Positions 15,246-23,542 of a stretch of DNA of 36,075 bases are shown piece after piece. Origin of the DNA: a virus. Both the position numbers and the translations under genes were made by a program. The notes below the pieces were generated by a model. The model did not search any database and was not told where the DNA came from. It saw only the letters and a program-made list of their open reading frames with translations. Position 1 is the stretch's first letter, and each line of letters begins with the position of its first letter. The stretch spans positions 1-36,075 of IMG/VR virus record IMGVR_UViG_3300032271_001027; one strand, given 5' to 3'.

Positions 15246-15683
15246 TTATTGATCAGATGGCGTTGAGTCATCTGCCGAAATCGACCCGCTCGGCACATAT
15301 CCTTGGCCGGGAATGTATCTTGTGGTTTGGACTTTGGCGGCGGCCGCATCAGCTTTCTTTTGGCCGAGTCCGAGCATCATTGCATAATGGTCTGCCGTGG
15401 TTTTCTGGCCGATCATCTGAATCAGGTTGGGGGCAATGGAAACCTTTTGCTGCCAGGGAAGTGCCTTGACCGTGTCGACGGCCGTCGAATCAATCAGGCC
15501 CATTTTATTGGCCAAATCGACCGTGGCATCAGCCTGCTGGGATTGAAGTTTGAGCGCATTCATTTGCTTGATGGCGTCCGCGATGCCGGATCCGGCCTGA
15601 TTGATGCCGTTGGCAAGGTTTTCGCCACCCTGGGCAATGTAGGCAGCGCCGTTGTTGAGCTGGGGAGGATTGTAAGCAAACAT
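15246..15683 (-). CDS. Probable small internal virion protein, 145 aa
   Basis: The 145-residue protein begins MFAYNPPQLNNGAAYIAQGG and is mainly helical (GIADAIKQMNALKLQSQQADATVDLANKM), with a Ser/Asp-rich end. Its start follows a C/A-rich leader without Shine-Dalgarno sequence (CAACACAACCAATAACC). It lies among internal virion protein genes and probably contributes to the same assembly; no direct evidence for function. Confidence 0.72.
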   Translation of the reverse strand: MFAYNPPQLNNGAAYIAQGGENLANGINQAGSGIADAIKQMNALKLQSQQADATVDLANKMGLIDSTAVDTVKALPWQQKVSIAPNLIQMIGQKTTADHYAMMLGLGQKKADAAAAKVQTTRYIPGQGYVPSGSISADDSTPSDQ

Positions 15684-15701
15684 GGTTATTGGTTGTGTTG
15701 A

Positions 15702-17591
15702 TTAATTTCCGTAATAGGCGGCACCTACTTTGCCGATTGTTCCGATTGCACTGCCCAAAAGCGCATTATTGCTGGCATAATTTGCCGCATTATAATTGTT
15801 ACCGGACGACCAGTTACCCGAAGCAAGGTTGGTATTGAATGACGGTACATTTCCAGCTACCTCCATTCCTTGACCATACGAGTTGTTCACAAGACCACTC
15901 TGGAATCCAAGGTTCTGCGCCGTGTATGGCACACTATAGCCTAAAGACATTGTGTAAGGGTTGAGCGAGCTATACATTCCGGCACCTTGAAGGCCGAGTC
16001 CAGTGGCACTGCCGAGGGCCGATGCCGATTGGCCCAGCATATTGGACGAATTTCCAAGCAGGCCCGAGGCGGCGGCCGCGTTCCCGTTATTGGATTGGTT
16101 GACCCCTTGATTTGCGTTGAGTAGGAAATTCTGACTTTGCCCCGTGTTGGTGAGGTTGGCAGATTGATTCATTCCCTGACGCTGAATATCTTGGCCATTG
16201 TATTGGCCTTGGGCGCCGAGGTTTGAGCTCTGGCCTGACAAATCGTATCCGGCATTGGCTAGATTGGTATTTTGCTGGTATCCCGAATTGACCTGATTGG
16301 TATTAAAAGCCGTGTTTTGATTCTGAATTCCCGCCTGCTGCTGATACCCGGCATTGGTTGTGTTGGCGTTTTGTTGGTTTCCCGTATTGATCTGACCGGT
16401 ATTGAATTGCGTGTTCTGATTTTGGACTCCGGCCTGTTGCGCGAGCTGAGCATTGGTCTGGCCAGCCTGTTGGGTGTACCCGGCATTGTAATTGCCCAGT
16501 TGCAGGTTCGTGTTCTGGTTCTGGATCTGGCCTTGATTGGAGGCCGCCTGATTGGAAAGGCCAAACTGGTTGAGCGAATTTGTGTTGGCCTGACGCAATG
16601 CCGTGTCGGCATTGTTTACATTTTGGCCGAATGCCTGGTATTGCTGGAGTCGGGCATTGGTGGCCGCATCACGGTTGAGGATTCCGGCGGCGGCCGCACT
16701 GGCACCGGTGCCGAGACCATTGGCCGACCAAGTCGCGGCAGCCTGCTGGGAAGCATTCCGCAAGGCCTCGGGGCTGAGTTGACCCCCGGACGCAAGTTGA
16801 TCCTGTGCCTGACGCAGAAGCTGGTTGCCGAGCCCACTGCTTTCCGTGGTTTGCGCTCTGGCCATGGTCGGCCGGACTTGTTGGATCGGGGAAATCTGGG
16901 CGGCCCGCATTGAGGCAGCGGTCACGTTGTCGACCGGGGCCATTTGCGCGGCCGTGACGTTCGCGGCCGTGACATTGTCGACCGGGGCCATTTGCGCTGC
17001 CGTGGCCGTAGGTGCCTGTATGTAGTTGAGCGCACCAGGGGCTGAGACCTGAGTCGCCGTGTTATTCATGGCCGTCAGGCCGGCATCTTGTAACTTTTGG
17101 GTCAGCGGGGTGGGGCTTGAAGCCCGAGCCACAGCCGAAGCGGCAAGACCAGTATTAACCCCGGATAGGGATCCCATTCCCGATCCGATTCCCTCAATCG
17201 AGTTGACGTTGCCAAGTGCATGGTCGGTAGCGGCAAGGGCCTGTTTCTCTTGGGGAGATTTGGCAATCTTCTTGGCGACACTATTGACCGTGTCAAATTG
17301 CTGATTGCTGATCCCGCTATACCCCCCGTTGGTGACATTCCCGAGTCCGGAACTGTAAATCTGCGAACCACCCGAAGTTCCATTATTGATGATGTCTTGG
17401 AAGTTCAGCGGTTTGGCAGGATTCTGGCCAATACTAGGTGAGCCGTTTGACATAAAACCGCCAGCCAAGGCTCCCAAAGCGGCACCGCCAAGCATTCCAA
17501 TCGGCCCACCGGCCAGGCCAATCATAGCTCCACCGGCCGCGCCTCCGGCAGCGCCTTTGGCTGCACCTGATCCAGAAAATGTTGATCCCAT
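15702..17591 (-). CDS. Gln/Asn-repeat internal virion protein, 629 aa
   Basis: The 629-residue protein starts with a Gly/Ala-rich, membrane-active-looking N-terminus (GGAAGGAMIGLAGGPIGMLGGA, about 15-36). Residues about 335-480 are dominated by Gln, Asn and Tyr and contain a repeated unit of roughly 15-18 residues of the type AGYQQQAGIQNQNTxFNT. A duplicated segment MAPVDNVTAA lies near residues 200-225. This pattern, Gly-rich N-terminus plus Gln/Asn-rich helical repeats, fits an internal virion or ejection protein of the T7 gp14 kind. Inference is from composition and gene order. Confidence 0.8.
   Translation of the reverse strand: MGSTFSGSGAAKGAAGGAAGGAMIGLAGGPIGMLGGAALGALAGGFMSNGSPSIGQNPAKPLNFQDIINNGTSGGSQIYSSGLGNVTNGGYSGISNQQFDTVNSVAKKIAKSPQEKQALAATDHALGNVNSIEGIGSGMGSLSGVNTGLAASAVARASSPTPLTQKLQDAGLTAMNNTATQVSAPGALNYIQAPTATAAQMAPVDNVTAANVTAAQMAPVDNVTAASMRAAQISPIQQVRPTMARAQTTESSGLGNQLLRQAQDQLASGGQLSPEALRNASQQAAATWSANGLGTGASAAAAGILNRDAATNARLQQYQAFGQNVNNADTALRQANTNSLNQFGLSNQAASNQGQIQNQNTNLQLGNYNAGYTQQAGQTNAQLAQQAGVQNQNTQFNTGQINTGNQQNANTTNAGYQQQAGIQNQNTAFNTNQVNSGYQQNTNLANAGYDLSGQSSNLGAQGQYNGQDIQRQGMNQSANLTNTGQSQNFLLNANQGVNQSNNGNAAAASGLLGNSSNMLGQSASALGSATGLGLQGAGMYSSLNPYTMSLGYSVPYTAQNLGFQSGLVNNSYGQGMEVAGNVPSFNTNLASGNWSSGNNYNAANYASNNALLGSAIGTIGKVGAAYYGN
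16255..16530. repeat. Intragenic Gln/Asn repeat array
   Basis: Imperfect repeats of about 45-54 bases, each containing an ATTGGTATT / GTGTTTTGATTCTG-like core on the plus strand, encode the AGYQQQ-QNQNT repeats of the 629-residue protein. Repeats differ by many silent changes, so they are old or under protein-level selection. Confidence 0.6.
16919..17003. repeat. Short direct repeat inside the 629-aa gene
   Basis: Two copies of GTCGACCGGGGCCATTTGCG with flanking GGCCGTGACGTT-like sequence (about 16929-16948 and 16976-16995) encode the duplicated MAPVDNVTAA segment. They are nearly identical at the DNA level, so this duplication is probably recent. Confidence 0.7.
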
Positions 17592-17613
17592 AATTATTTA
17601 ATGTTGAAACCCG

Positions 17614-17949
17614 TTAAATGCACCCAACTTTGGCAGCGAGTTTGTGCCATGGATGTATGTGATAATGTTGTCCAGGACGCCCGAGTGCCCGTTGCCAGAT
17701 GACATAAGAGAGCGGGTGTGGCAGGGCACCCATGAGCTGCTTGAGTGATCCGGTGGTCGATGCCAGGGGAATGAACCAGGCATTCGCCGGAGTGATTTCC
17801 GATTCTGGATAGCAAACCTGTTTTGCCAGCAGAAAATTTTCCGGCGTGGAATGAACGATCCCATGCTGGAAGAAATGACCCAACAAATCCTCGAAACGAT
17901 TGCCCGGTTCCGATTCGTAAAGATTGCGTGCGATTTGCCATGCCAGCAT
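17614..17949 (-). CDS. Hypothetical phage protein between fibre and internal protein genes, 111 aa
   Basis: Its ATG (17949) overlaps the tail fibre stop as TAATG, giving 111 residues beginning MLAWQIARNLYESEPGNRFE. HFFQHGIVHSTPENFLLAKQV and a Trp/His-rich end (YVIWQRALGRPGQHYHIHPW) follow. I have the impression of a known small phage family of the type 'FL-A-PV', often near tail genes, but cannot name it. Other frames here (17594-17986 and the extension to 18114) lack coupling or overlap the fibre gene and are rejected. Confidence 0.75.
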   Translation of the reverse strand: MLAWQIARNLYESEPGNRFEDLLGHFFQHGIVHSTPENFLLAKQVCYPESEITPANAWFIPLASTTGSLKQLMGALPHPLSYVIWQRALGRPGQHYHIHPWHKLAAKVGCI

Positions 17950-19391
17950 TAGGTTCCAAAGACTTGGACACAGACAATCGACCCATCTTTGGCTACTCCG
18001 TTGAAGTTGAACACGCTGATGCTGGCCGAGGTGGCTGTTGGCGTTGTTCCGTACGTCAAACCGCAACCTAATACCCCTCCCGCCTGAGAAGACATTGCCG
18101 AAACTACCAAACAATAATTGGAATTGGAAAAAAGCCCCGTAGGGAAAGTCAGCACATAAAGTCCGGTGCTGCTCCGGGTGACTGCTGAAACATTGAACGC
18201 TAGGGAAATTGTTCCGGTCGTGCCGTCAAAGGTAACCCATGCTTTGCAAAGGGCTGCCTGAGTCGTCGTTGCCAGGTTCGAAGTGGCAATGACGCCGGAA
18301 CCGATTTGTGTTGATGTCGTGATGGCCCCGGTGGCCACGGTTGTAGCGGTTCCGGCGGTTGTCGCCGTGGTGGCGTTACCGTTGAGAGCAGCCGTGATCG
18401 TCCCGGCCGAGAAATTGCCGCTGGAATCCCTGGCTACAATGGCCGAGGCGGTGTTGGCATTGGTGGCCGTGGTGGCGCTGTTACTGACCTTGCCTGCGCT
18501 AGAAATGGTGGCCAAGGAGGAATCCGGCAAAGAAGAAATCGTGGTCGTGAGCGCAATGTTGGCGCTCCCGTTAAAGCTGACCCCCGTGGCCGCAACGGCT
18601 CCGCTTAATGAGATCGTGCGCGCCGTGGCCAGGGTGGTGGCCGTGGTGGCATTTCCCGTGAGTGCGGCCGTGATGGTTCCGGCCGAGAAATTGCCGCTGG
18701 AATCGCGGATGACAATCGCCGACGCCGTGTTGGCACTGGCCGGTGATTGCCAAGAAAGCGCAGCCGCTCCATTGCTGGTCAGCACTTGCCCGGTGGTTCC
18801 CGCACCGAGCATGGCGGTCGTTCCGGCGGCGGATTGGTAGGGGAGTGATCCAGCCAAACCTCCGGTGAGGTTGCTGGCATTGGTGGTCGTGGCCGAAAGC
18901 GTCTGCCAAGATGGTGCGGCAGCCCCATTGCTGGTGAGGACTTGTCCGGCCGTTCCCGTCCCGGTCTGGGCGGTCGTTCCGGCAGCGGATTGGTAGGGGA
19001 CAGTTCCGGCCGAACCTCCGGCCAGATTGGTGGCCGTGGTGGCGGTCGTGGCATTGCCGGTGACGGCGCCGGTGAGTGGTCCAGAGAATGCCGTGGCCGT
19101 GACGATGCCCGTGACGGTGGCCCCACCACTCAGGGTGGCTGCCCCTGTGGACTTGAAAGTTCCGGTGACGGTTTGATTTCCTCCTATGGTGGAATTGCCC
19201 GTCGTGGCAATCGAGGCCCCCGTGATCGCCCCGGTGACGGCCAGCGGACCGGTCAGGCTCCAGTTTTGGCTTGCGGTCGTCAAGTCGGCTTGGACGATGG
19301 TTCCGGCCGCCAGGGTGGGGTTGGCGTTGAGGATTGCCGGAGTGACGACGTCACCGTTGCTGACTGCAATTCCTGAGACGAGGGAGGCCAT
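17949..19391 (-). CDS. Tail fibre protein with repetitive shaft, 480 aa
   Basis: The 480-residue protein has an N-terminal part (MASLVSGIAVSNGDVVTPAI), then a long beta-repeat shaft of Thr/Ala/Gly/Asn with recurring units such as GNATTATT, LPYQSAAGTT and GQVLTSNGAAA, and a C-terminal knob (about 385-480) without repeats. These units are typical of trimeric phage tail fibres that bind the host surface. It has its own promoter-like element ending six bases before the ATG, so it may be expressed apart from the upstream operon. Confidence 0.88.
   Translation of the reverse strand: MASLVSGIAVSNGDVVTPAILNANPTLAAGTIVQADLTTASQNWSLTGPLAVTGAITGASIATTGNSTIGGNQTVTGTFKSTGAATLSGGATVTGIVTATAFSGPLTGAVTGNATTATTATNLAGGSAGTVPYQSAAGTTAQTGTGTAGQVLTSNGAAAPSWQTLSATTTNASNLTGGLAGSLPYQSAAGTTAMLGAGTTGQVLTSNGAAALSWQSPASANTASAIVIRDSSGNFSAGTITAALTGNATTATTLATARTISLSGAVAATGVSFNGSANIALTTTISSLPDSSLATISSAGKVSNSATTATNANTASAIVARDSSGNFSAGTITAALNGNATTATTAGTATTVATGAITTSTQIGSGVIATSNLATTTQAALCKAWVTFDGTTGTISLAFNVSAVTRSSTGLYVLTFPTGLFSNSNYCLVVSAMSSQAGGVLGCGLTYGTTPTATSASISVFNFNGVAKDGSIVCVQVFGT
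18390..18745. repeat. Direct repeats encoding fibre shaft units
   Basis: Segments at about 18390-18458 and 18666-18735 share GGCCGAGAAATTGCCGCTGG and flanks. A second pair, about 18770-18890 and 18920-19040, shares GGCGGTCGTTCCGGC and GGATTGGTAGGGGA. They encode repeated shaft units and could allow length change by recombination. Confidence 0.7.
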
Positions 19392-19427
19392 GCGAAGAGA
19401 TTAGGTTGTGAGGATCGACACCTTAAG
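19392..19427 (-). promoter_or_regulatory. Late promoter element, leaderless (tail fibre)
   Basis: Minus strand: -35-like TTAAGG (19426-19421), exactly 17 bases, -10-like TAATCT (19403-19398), six bases, then ATG (19391). The upstream side carries AACCCAC. The same element with the same spacing precedes the 92-residue gene and the portal. A start of transcription at the A of ATG is predicted. Confidence 0.72.
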
Positions 19428-19453
19428 TGGGTTCGGTTCGCAGAATGATTTTC

Positions 19454-21574
19454 TTAGGATTCGGTGCGGGCCAGGCGGCTCGGATCGCTGGTCACTGCGG
19501 CGTCGGCACTGATGGCGCGGATGGTGGGACGCCCGCCCGAGGTGGAGACCTGGATGTCGAGGTATTCGGCCGTACGGCGGATCGGGGCCTTGATCGTGTA
19601 GTCGTTGTCAGCTTCGGCATTGGTTACCGAGGCAACTTGGGTCGTGCTATCGCGGTCGGTGGCAATCGCCGTGACATTCACCGTAGAACCTGCCGGAAGG
19701 TAGGAGGAGACCGTGACCGAGTTGAGGCGCTTGTGGTTGAGCTGACCGTAGAAATATCGCCGCGTGGTAAGCGATCCGACCACACCAACCGAGGCATCAC
19801 CACTGGTCGCGTCATCGGCGGCCGAGTTGTATTGTTCTAAAAGGTAAAGCAGGCCCGTGGTGGAGGCAGCATAGAGTCGGCGCTGGGTGGCCGTGGTCGT
19901 GACGTAATCGCTCACCACCAGGCGGTCGAGGGAGAAGGGGTAAGTGTCGACCGATTCCCAGGCCTCGTTGAGCTGATTGTAGATCAGCAGCGTATTGTTG
20001 CTGGTGGAACTTCCGGTCGGAATGGCCAGATAATACCGATTGTTAAAATACAAGCCGCAGGCATTGGAGACGGTCGCCGGATTGATCGTTGAGAGGATGT
20101 CGGCAATCGGCTCGGAGAGCGGTAGCGTGTTGCCGCGCAGCGCAAGGTCGAGCTGGGTATTGTCGAGCCGATAGACCCCGTTATCCGAGAGGAAGTAGAT
20201 GTAATTTCCGGCCGTGGTGACGGTGTTGCGGGCATTGCACCCGATTTCGTTGGTCAGGATCTGCAAGAACGAGGCGGCCGGATCAATCGAAACGCCATCA
20301 CTTTTTAAAACGATTTTTCCCAAGTAAATTGATTTGCGCAGGAACACGATCACTTGACCATTGGCATAGGGGTGGATGGCGGTAATGTAATCATTGGAAC
20401 CGACATTGGTTCGGAAACTCTTCAGCAAGGGATCGAAGTTCGTAGGATCCAGAACATCGGAAACGATCAAGGCATCCCGCGCATTGGCAATGACGAGTTG
20501 GTTGTTGTAGAAGGTTGCAATCGCCCCATAAGGACTACTCAAATAACTATAAGTTGCACCGAGTGGTGAAGTGCCGGTCGGCACTCGCACGAAATTCGTT
20601 GAGGTCTGCCCATCCCAGACCAAGGGGCAGCAGACCCGCTGGGCGAGCAGGTAGGTCGTGACCCCGCTCGATCCATTGGCGGCGGTGGCCGAGGGCACGG
20701 CAAAGGTGAATGTCGTCGTCCCGGTGACCGTGATGACAGCATCGAGGTTAAACCCTGCCTGATCGCTGCCCGAGATCCGCACGACTTCGCCGGTAGCATA
20801 CCCGTGGGCGGCGGCGGTCGTCGCCGTGGCTGTGCCGGAGCTCTGGGTCAGGGTGGAGATTGTCTTGGTGGCCTCATTGCGCCACCGGAAAATGAAAACT
20901 TGATCGAAGGCCTGGACAACGCTGACCGCGTCGGAATTCTGGATCGATTCCGTGATCGGGGAAACCGGATAGCTCTTGGTGATGACGGTTGGCCCGGACG
21001 AGGTGGAACGCCAGAGGTAGGCCTGCGTCGATCCGGCCAGGACGACATACTCATTGGAATTATCAAAGCGCGGGGAGGAATAGACTCCGGCTGCGTAGAT
21101 TCCGGCCGTGGTGCTGCTAGATTGGAGCACGGGATACCCGACCGATCCCCCGCTGGAGGCGGAGGGAGATCCCGAGACCGCATAGGTGAACGTGGTCGGT
21201 GTGGGAACCGTCAGGATTGTGAAAGTGCCGTTGTAGTTGGCAATACCGACACCCAAAATTTTAACCTGCCAACCGGCCAACAATTTGTGGGCCGTGGACG
21301 TGGTGGCCGTGGCGGTGTTGGAACTTTGCGAGATTGAGGAAATCGTGGCCGAGGTCACCGTGAAGGGCACGGTCACAATGGTGCCTGAGGCCGAAATTCC
21401 CTGGGTGAGTCGTTTGGCGCCTGCCCGCGTTGTGGCAATGCCTCGGTCGAGGCGAATGTTGGAGGCGGCCTGCAGGTATCCGGCCGGGATCGTAATCGGG
21501 TTGCGGCGGGATTGGAGTCCGATGAACGAAGTGTCACCGTCACGGACAATGGGGCTGGAGAGTGGTCCGGGCAT
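19454..21574 (-). CDS. Tail nozzle / tail stabilisation protein, 706 aa
   Basis: The 706-residue protein starts PGPLSSPIVRDGDTSFIGLQSRRNP. Features include LDRGIATTRAGAKRL (about residues 42-56), a beta-rich middle with NARDALIVSDVLDPTNFD, GNYIYFLSDNGVYRLD and FNNRYYLAIPTG, and LLIYNQLNEAWESVD. This series of 'D-G-Y/L--', display-like strands is characteristic of podovirus tail tube or nozzle beta-propeller proteins (T7 gp12 / P22-like role). It closes the tail and contacts the fibres. The gene lies directly before the fibre gene, which supports this. No enzyme motif is seen. Confidence 0.82.
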   Translation of the reverse strand: MPGPLSSPIVRDGDTSFIGLQSRRNPITIPAGYLQAASNIRLDRGIATTRAGAKRLTQGISASGTIVTVPFTVTSATISSISQSSNTATATTSTAHKLLAGWQVKILGVGIANYNGTFTILTVPTPTTFTYAVSGSPSASSGGSVGYPVLQSSSTTAGIYAAGVYSSPRFDNSNEYVVLAGSTQAYLWRSTSSGPTVITKSYPVSPITESIQNSDAVSVVQAFDQVFIFRWRNEATKTISTLTQSSGTATATTAAAHGYATGEVVRISGSDQAGFNLDAVITVTGTTTFTFAVPSATAANGSSGVTTYLLAQRVCCPLVWDGQTSTNFVRVPTGTSPLGATYSYLSSPYGAIATFYNNQLVIANARDALIVSDVLDPTNFDPLLKSFRTNVGSNDYITAIHPYANGQVIVFLRKSIYLGKIVLKSDGVSIDPAASFLQILTNEIGCNARNTVTTAGNYIYFLSDNGVYRLDNTQLDLALRGNTLPLSEPIADILSTINPATVSNACGLYFNNRYYLAIPTGSSTSNNTLLIYNQLNEAWESVDTYPFSLDRLVVSDYVTTTATQRRLYAASTTGLLYLLEQYNSAADDATSGDASVGVVGSLTTRRYFYGQLNHKRLNSVTVSSYLPAGSTVNVTAIATDRDSTTQVASVTNAEADNDYTIKAPIRRTAEYLDIQVSTSGGRPTIRAISADAAVTSDPSRLARTES

Positions 21575-21586
21575 GGGGTGGGGAAA

Positions 21587-22180
21587 TTAGAGGCGCTGGA
21601 GGTTGAATCCTGGCGCAGCCTTTCCGGGCCAGAACGTGTAGCGGAAATCCTTGGAGGAACTTCCCCCCGTCTTCGGGTCGAAGTTGATGCCCAACTCGCG
21701 GGCGGCGGCAATCGAGGCCTCGCCCAGGTGGGAGGCCGGGCCGAGGTCGGCCACGACGCAGGAGACCTTCGCACCCGTGAATTGGTTGAGGATTTCGGCA
21801 CGGCAGCCGAGCACGATGCCGGTACACATCCGGGCAATCGGGCCGGGGACGACGATGAAGGGAACTTCTTCGGAGTTAATGTAGCGGCGCGGATCGTTGG
21901 TAGCGTAATCCGAGTGCTGCAAACTTGTCGTGGAAATGTAATATCCGGGTGCGGGGTCATCCTGACCCTGCAGGACGGGGTAGCCTTCCTGATCGGTGAC
22001 AATTCCCCACCAGTTGCCGGGGTGTCCCGCATTCTCCAGGTAGTCGAGTCCTTGGCCGTGCGGCCCATAGGCGCGGGGTGACCCATCGGCATCGATGCAG
22101 AGTTCGGTCAGGTACTGGATCGACCCATCCTCGGCCTGCATGATCGGCTTCCCATTGATGTTGCAGATGAAACGGCTCAT
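21587..22180 (-). CDS. GH75-like endolysin (chitosanase fold), 197 aa
   Basis: The 197-residue protein looks like a member of glycoside hydrolase family 75 (fungal chitosanase family, PF07335). It shows IDADGSPRAY (29-38), GLDYLENAGHPGNWWGIVTD (44-63), DPAPGYYISTTSL (75-87), DPRRYINS (96-103), VPFIVVP (106-112), ADLGPASHLGEASIAAARELG (144-164). Asp145 and Glu154 lie in the positions of the GH75 catalytic pair. No signal peptide is present, and the gene is linked by ATGA to the holin-like gene, so it should reach the wall through the holin. The expected target is the wall glycan (peptidoglycan), which is inference. Confidence 0.82.
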   Translation of the reverse strand: MSRFICNINGKPIMQAEDGSIQYLTELCIDADGSPRAYGPHGQGLDYLENAGHPGNWWGIVTDQEGYPVLQGQDDPAPGYYISTTSLQHSDYATNDPRRYINSEEVPFIVVPGPIARMCTGIVLGCRAEILNQFTGAKVSCVVADLGPASHLGEASIAAARELGINFDPKTGGSSSKDFRYTFWPGKAAPGFNLQRL

Positions 22181-22431
22181 GGGGTTGATCCTCCGTCATT
22201 CTTCTCACCGAACTTGCTGGCGGCCTTGGCCCCGGCCAACACACTGACTGTCCAGTTGATGACCGAGACCACGCCGGGGGGGAGGTCGATCAGGGTGCCA
22301 AGCCGAGCGTGCTGGACCAGCACATAGACAATCGCCCCGACCGCGCAGAAGGTGGCGACGCCAAGCAGGATCCGGATGCTCGATGGCGTGCCGTTGGCCT
22401 CCTCAAAAATGCGTTGGATCCATTGAGTCAT
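22177..22431 (-). CDS. Holin-like membrane protein, 84 aa
   Basis: The 84-residue protein has two hydrophobic segments (about 20-42, IRILLGVATFCAVGAIVYVLVQ; and 53-68, VVSVINWTVSVLAGAK) with a short loop and a charged C-terminus. Size, membrane layout and ATGA coupling to the endolysin fit a class II holin. No sequence family is certain. Confidence 0.75.
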   Translation of the reverse strand: MTQWIQRIFEEANGTPSSIRILLGVATFCAVGAIVYVLVQHARLGTLIDLPPGVVSVINWTVSVLAGAKAASKFGEKNDGGSTP

Positions 22432-22439
22432 GAGCGTGG

Positions 22440-22982
22440 TCAGGGAATGAAGCGCGAACCGTAGGCCGCAATCGTGCGGGAGAGGATGAAACCGGCAGCA
22501 CCCCCGGCCGCGAGCAGTAGGAAGGGTGCAACGATTCCAGCACCAAAAGGCAAGTGTGCTGCTGAGTCGCCAAAGACCCTCAAGGTCACAATGGCAGCAG
22601 CAACAGCAAAGAGGATTGGGTAGAAGTCGCGTTCTCTGGCGGTTTGGTGCAGGGACTTGATGAGGTTTGCAATCTTGTTGTCCTTGTCGACAAGTTCGTG
22701 CTGGGCCGTGGCCAGGGTGACGGATTGGGCATCGACCTGGGACGCGTAGGCGGCAAGGGATTCTTTGGCCGAGTCAATGTCGTCGGAAAGTTCTTCCACC
22801 TCGCCACGATTTGTTGCGGGGACTTCAGTTTTCAACCGCTCAGCACGGAGGCGGGCCGAGTTGACGGCATCGACCACGGGCGCGGCCGAGGGAGTCAGCA
22901 CGGCCTCATGGCGTTGCTCATGGGCGCAGGCGGTCAGGCCAAGCGCGGCCAGCATCAGCAGGATAAGGGATCGCAGATTCAT
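22440..22982 (-). CDS. Lipoprotein with coiled coil and C-terminal membrane spans, candidate spanin
   Basis: The 180-residue protein starts with a lipoprotein signal (LRSLILLMLAALGLTACAHE; lipobox LTAC, Cys19). A coiled-coil region (about 35-115, AERLKTEVPATNRGEVEELS and after) follows, then two hydrophobic stretches (about 117-135 and 145-172). A lipid-anchored N-terminus, periplasmic coiled coil and C-terminal inner-membrane anchor is the plan of unimolecular spanins (T1 gp11), though those have one span. It sits inside the lysis cassette. A plain lysis-cassette lipoprotein is the alternative. Confidence 0.72.
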   Translation of the reverse strand: MNLRSLILLMLAALGLTACAHEQRHEAVLTPSAAPVVDAVNSARLRAERLKTEVPATNRGEVEELSDDIDSAKESLAAYASQVDAQSVTLATAQHELVDKDNKIANLIKSLHQTARERDFYPILFAVAAAIVTLRVFGDSAAHLPFGAGIVAPFLLLAAGGAAGFILSRTIAAYGSRFIP

Positions 22983-23209
22983 TTGACTTCGAGCTTCTGC
23001 TGGATGGCCAGGACATCGCTTTGAAGGCGGTCGAGCATTTGCGTTTTCTGCCCGGCAATGTAAACCGACATAAAAATTTGCAAAACCACGGCCGCGCCGA
23101 TGGTCTTGAGCATGGCGGAGTTGTTGGCGGCGGACTTGGCCCGCTCCTCAACAATCGCCCGCAGGATGGCGATGTCTTCCCTTAAGGCGCTGACCTCGTC
23201 GGCTGACAT
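22979..23209 (-). CDS. Small single-span membrane protein of the lysis cassette, 76 aa
   Basis: The 76-residue protein has a helical, charged N-terminus (SADEVSALREDIAILRAIVEE), one membrane span (about 36-54, IGAAVVLQIFMSVYIAG) and a coiled-coil-like tail (LDRLQSDVLAIQQKLEVK). It overlaps the spanin candidate by ATGA. An antiholin, a second holin or a pinholin are possible. Confidence 0.7.
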   Translation of the reverse strand: MSADEVSALREDIAILRAIVEERAKSAANNSAMLKTIGAAVVLQIFMSVYIAGQKTQMLDRLQSDVLAIQQKLEVK

Positions 23210-23215
23210 GGCCGC

Positions 23216-23494
23216 CTAGTGTTCCCAGCGATACGAAACGGTTGGAGTGTCGGTGGATGCCTGAATCGAAAGCACGGCCGCATCACGGATCCCGTTAAAA
23301 GTGAAAGTGGCATTGGGCTGGATCGTGATTCCGGCCGAGGATCCGGCCTGATAGACGGTGACGGCCACGGCCGAGGCGGCAGTGTTAGCAACGATCACGC
23401 GGGTTGAGACCTGGGCGGAAAGGGCGGTCGGGGTGGAGGCATTGGTCACGACCGACCCGATGCCCGACGATTTCATTTGCGAGTAGACGTTCAT
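23216..23494 (-). CDS. Small beta-rich virion-like protein, 92 aa
   Basis: The 92-residue protein is almost all Ser/Thr/Ala/Val strands (VSTRVIVANTAASAVAVTVY, then GITIQPNATFTFNGIRDAAVLSIQAS), compatible with one small beta-sandwich as in decoration or tail accessory proteins. It is first after its own promoter-like element and heads the lysis genes. Function unknown. Confidence 0.72.
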   Translation of the reverse strand: MNVYSQMKSSGIGSVVTNASTPTALSAQVSTRVIVANTAASAVAVTVYQAGSSAGITIQPNATFTFNGIRDAAVLSIQASTDTPTVSYRWEH

Positions 23495-23530
23495 GCGGAG
23501 AGAATAGGGAGTATCGGTGGCGACCTTAAG
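23495..23530 (-). promoter_or_regulatory. Late promoter element, leaderless (92-aa gene and lysis cassette)
   Basis: Minus strand: TTAAGG (23529-23524), 17 bases, TATTCT (23506-23501), six bases (CTCCGC), ATG (23494). Alignment with the fibre element continues outside the boxes (AACCCG before; TCT then CTCCGC or CTTCGC, ATG after). It would drive the 92-residue gene and the lysis cassette downstream. Confidence 0.72.
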
Positions 23531-23542
23531 CGGGTTTGGGAA

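Noticed and set aside
17594-17986. 130-codon and 166-codon frames around the 111-residue gene
   Set aside because: The 130-codon frame is in a different phase without coupling; the 166-codon start lies inside the fibre gene. The TAATG-coupled start at 17949 fits best.
18283-18840. 185-codon plus-strand frame inside the tail fibre region
   Set aside because: It is the complement of the repetitive Ala/Thr/Gly fibre shaft, which produces Val/Ala-rich open frames on the other strand.
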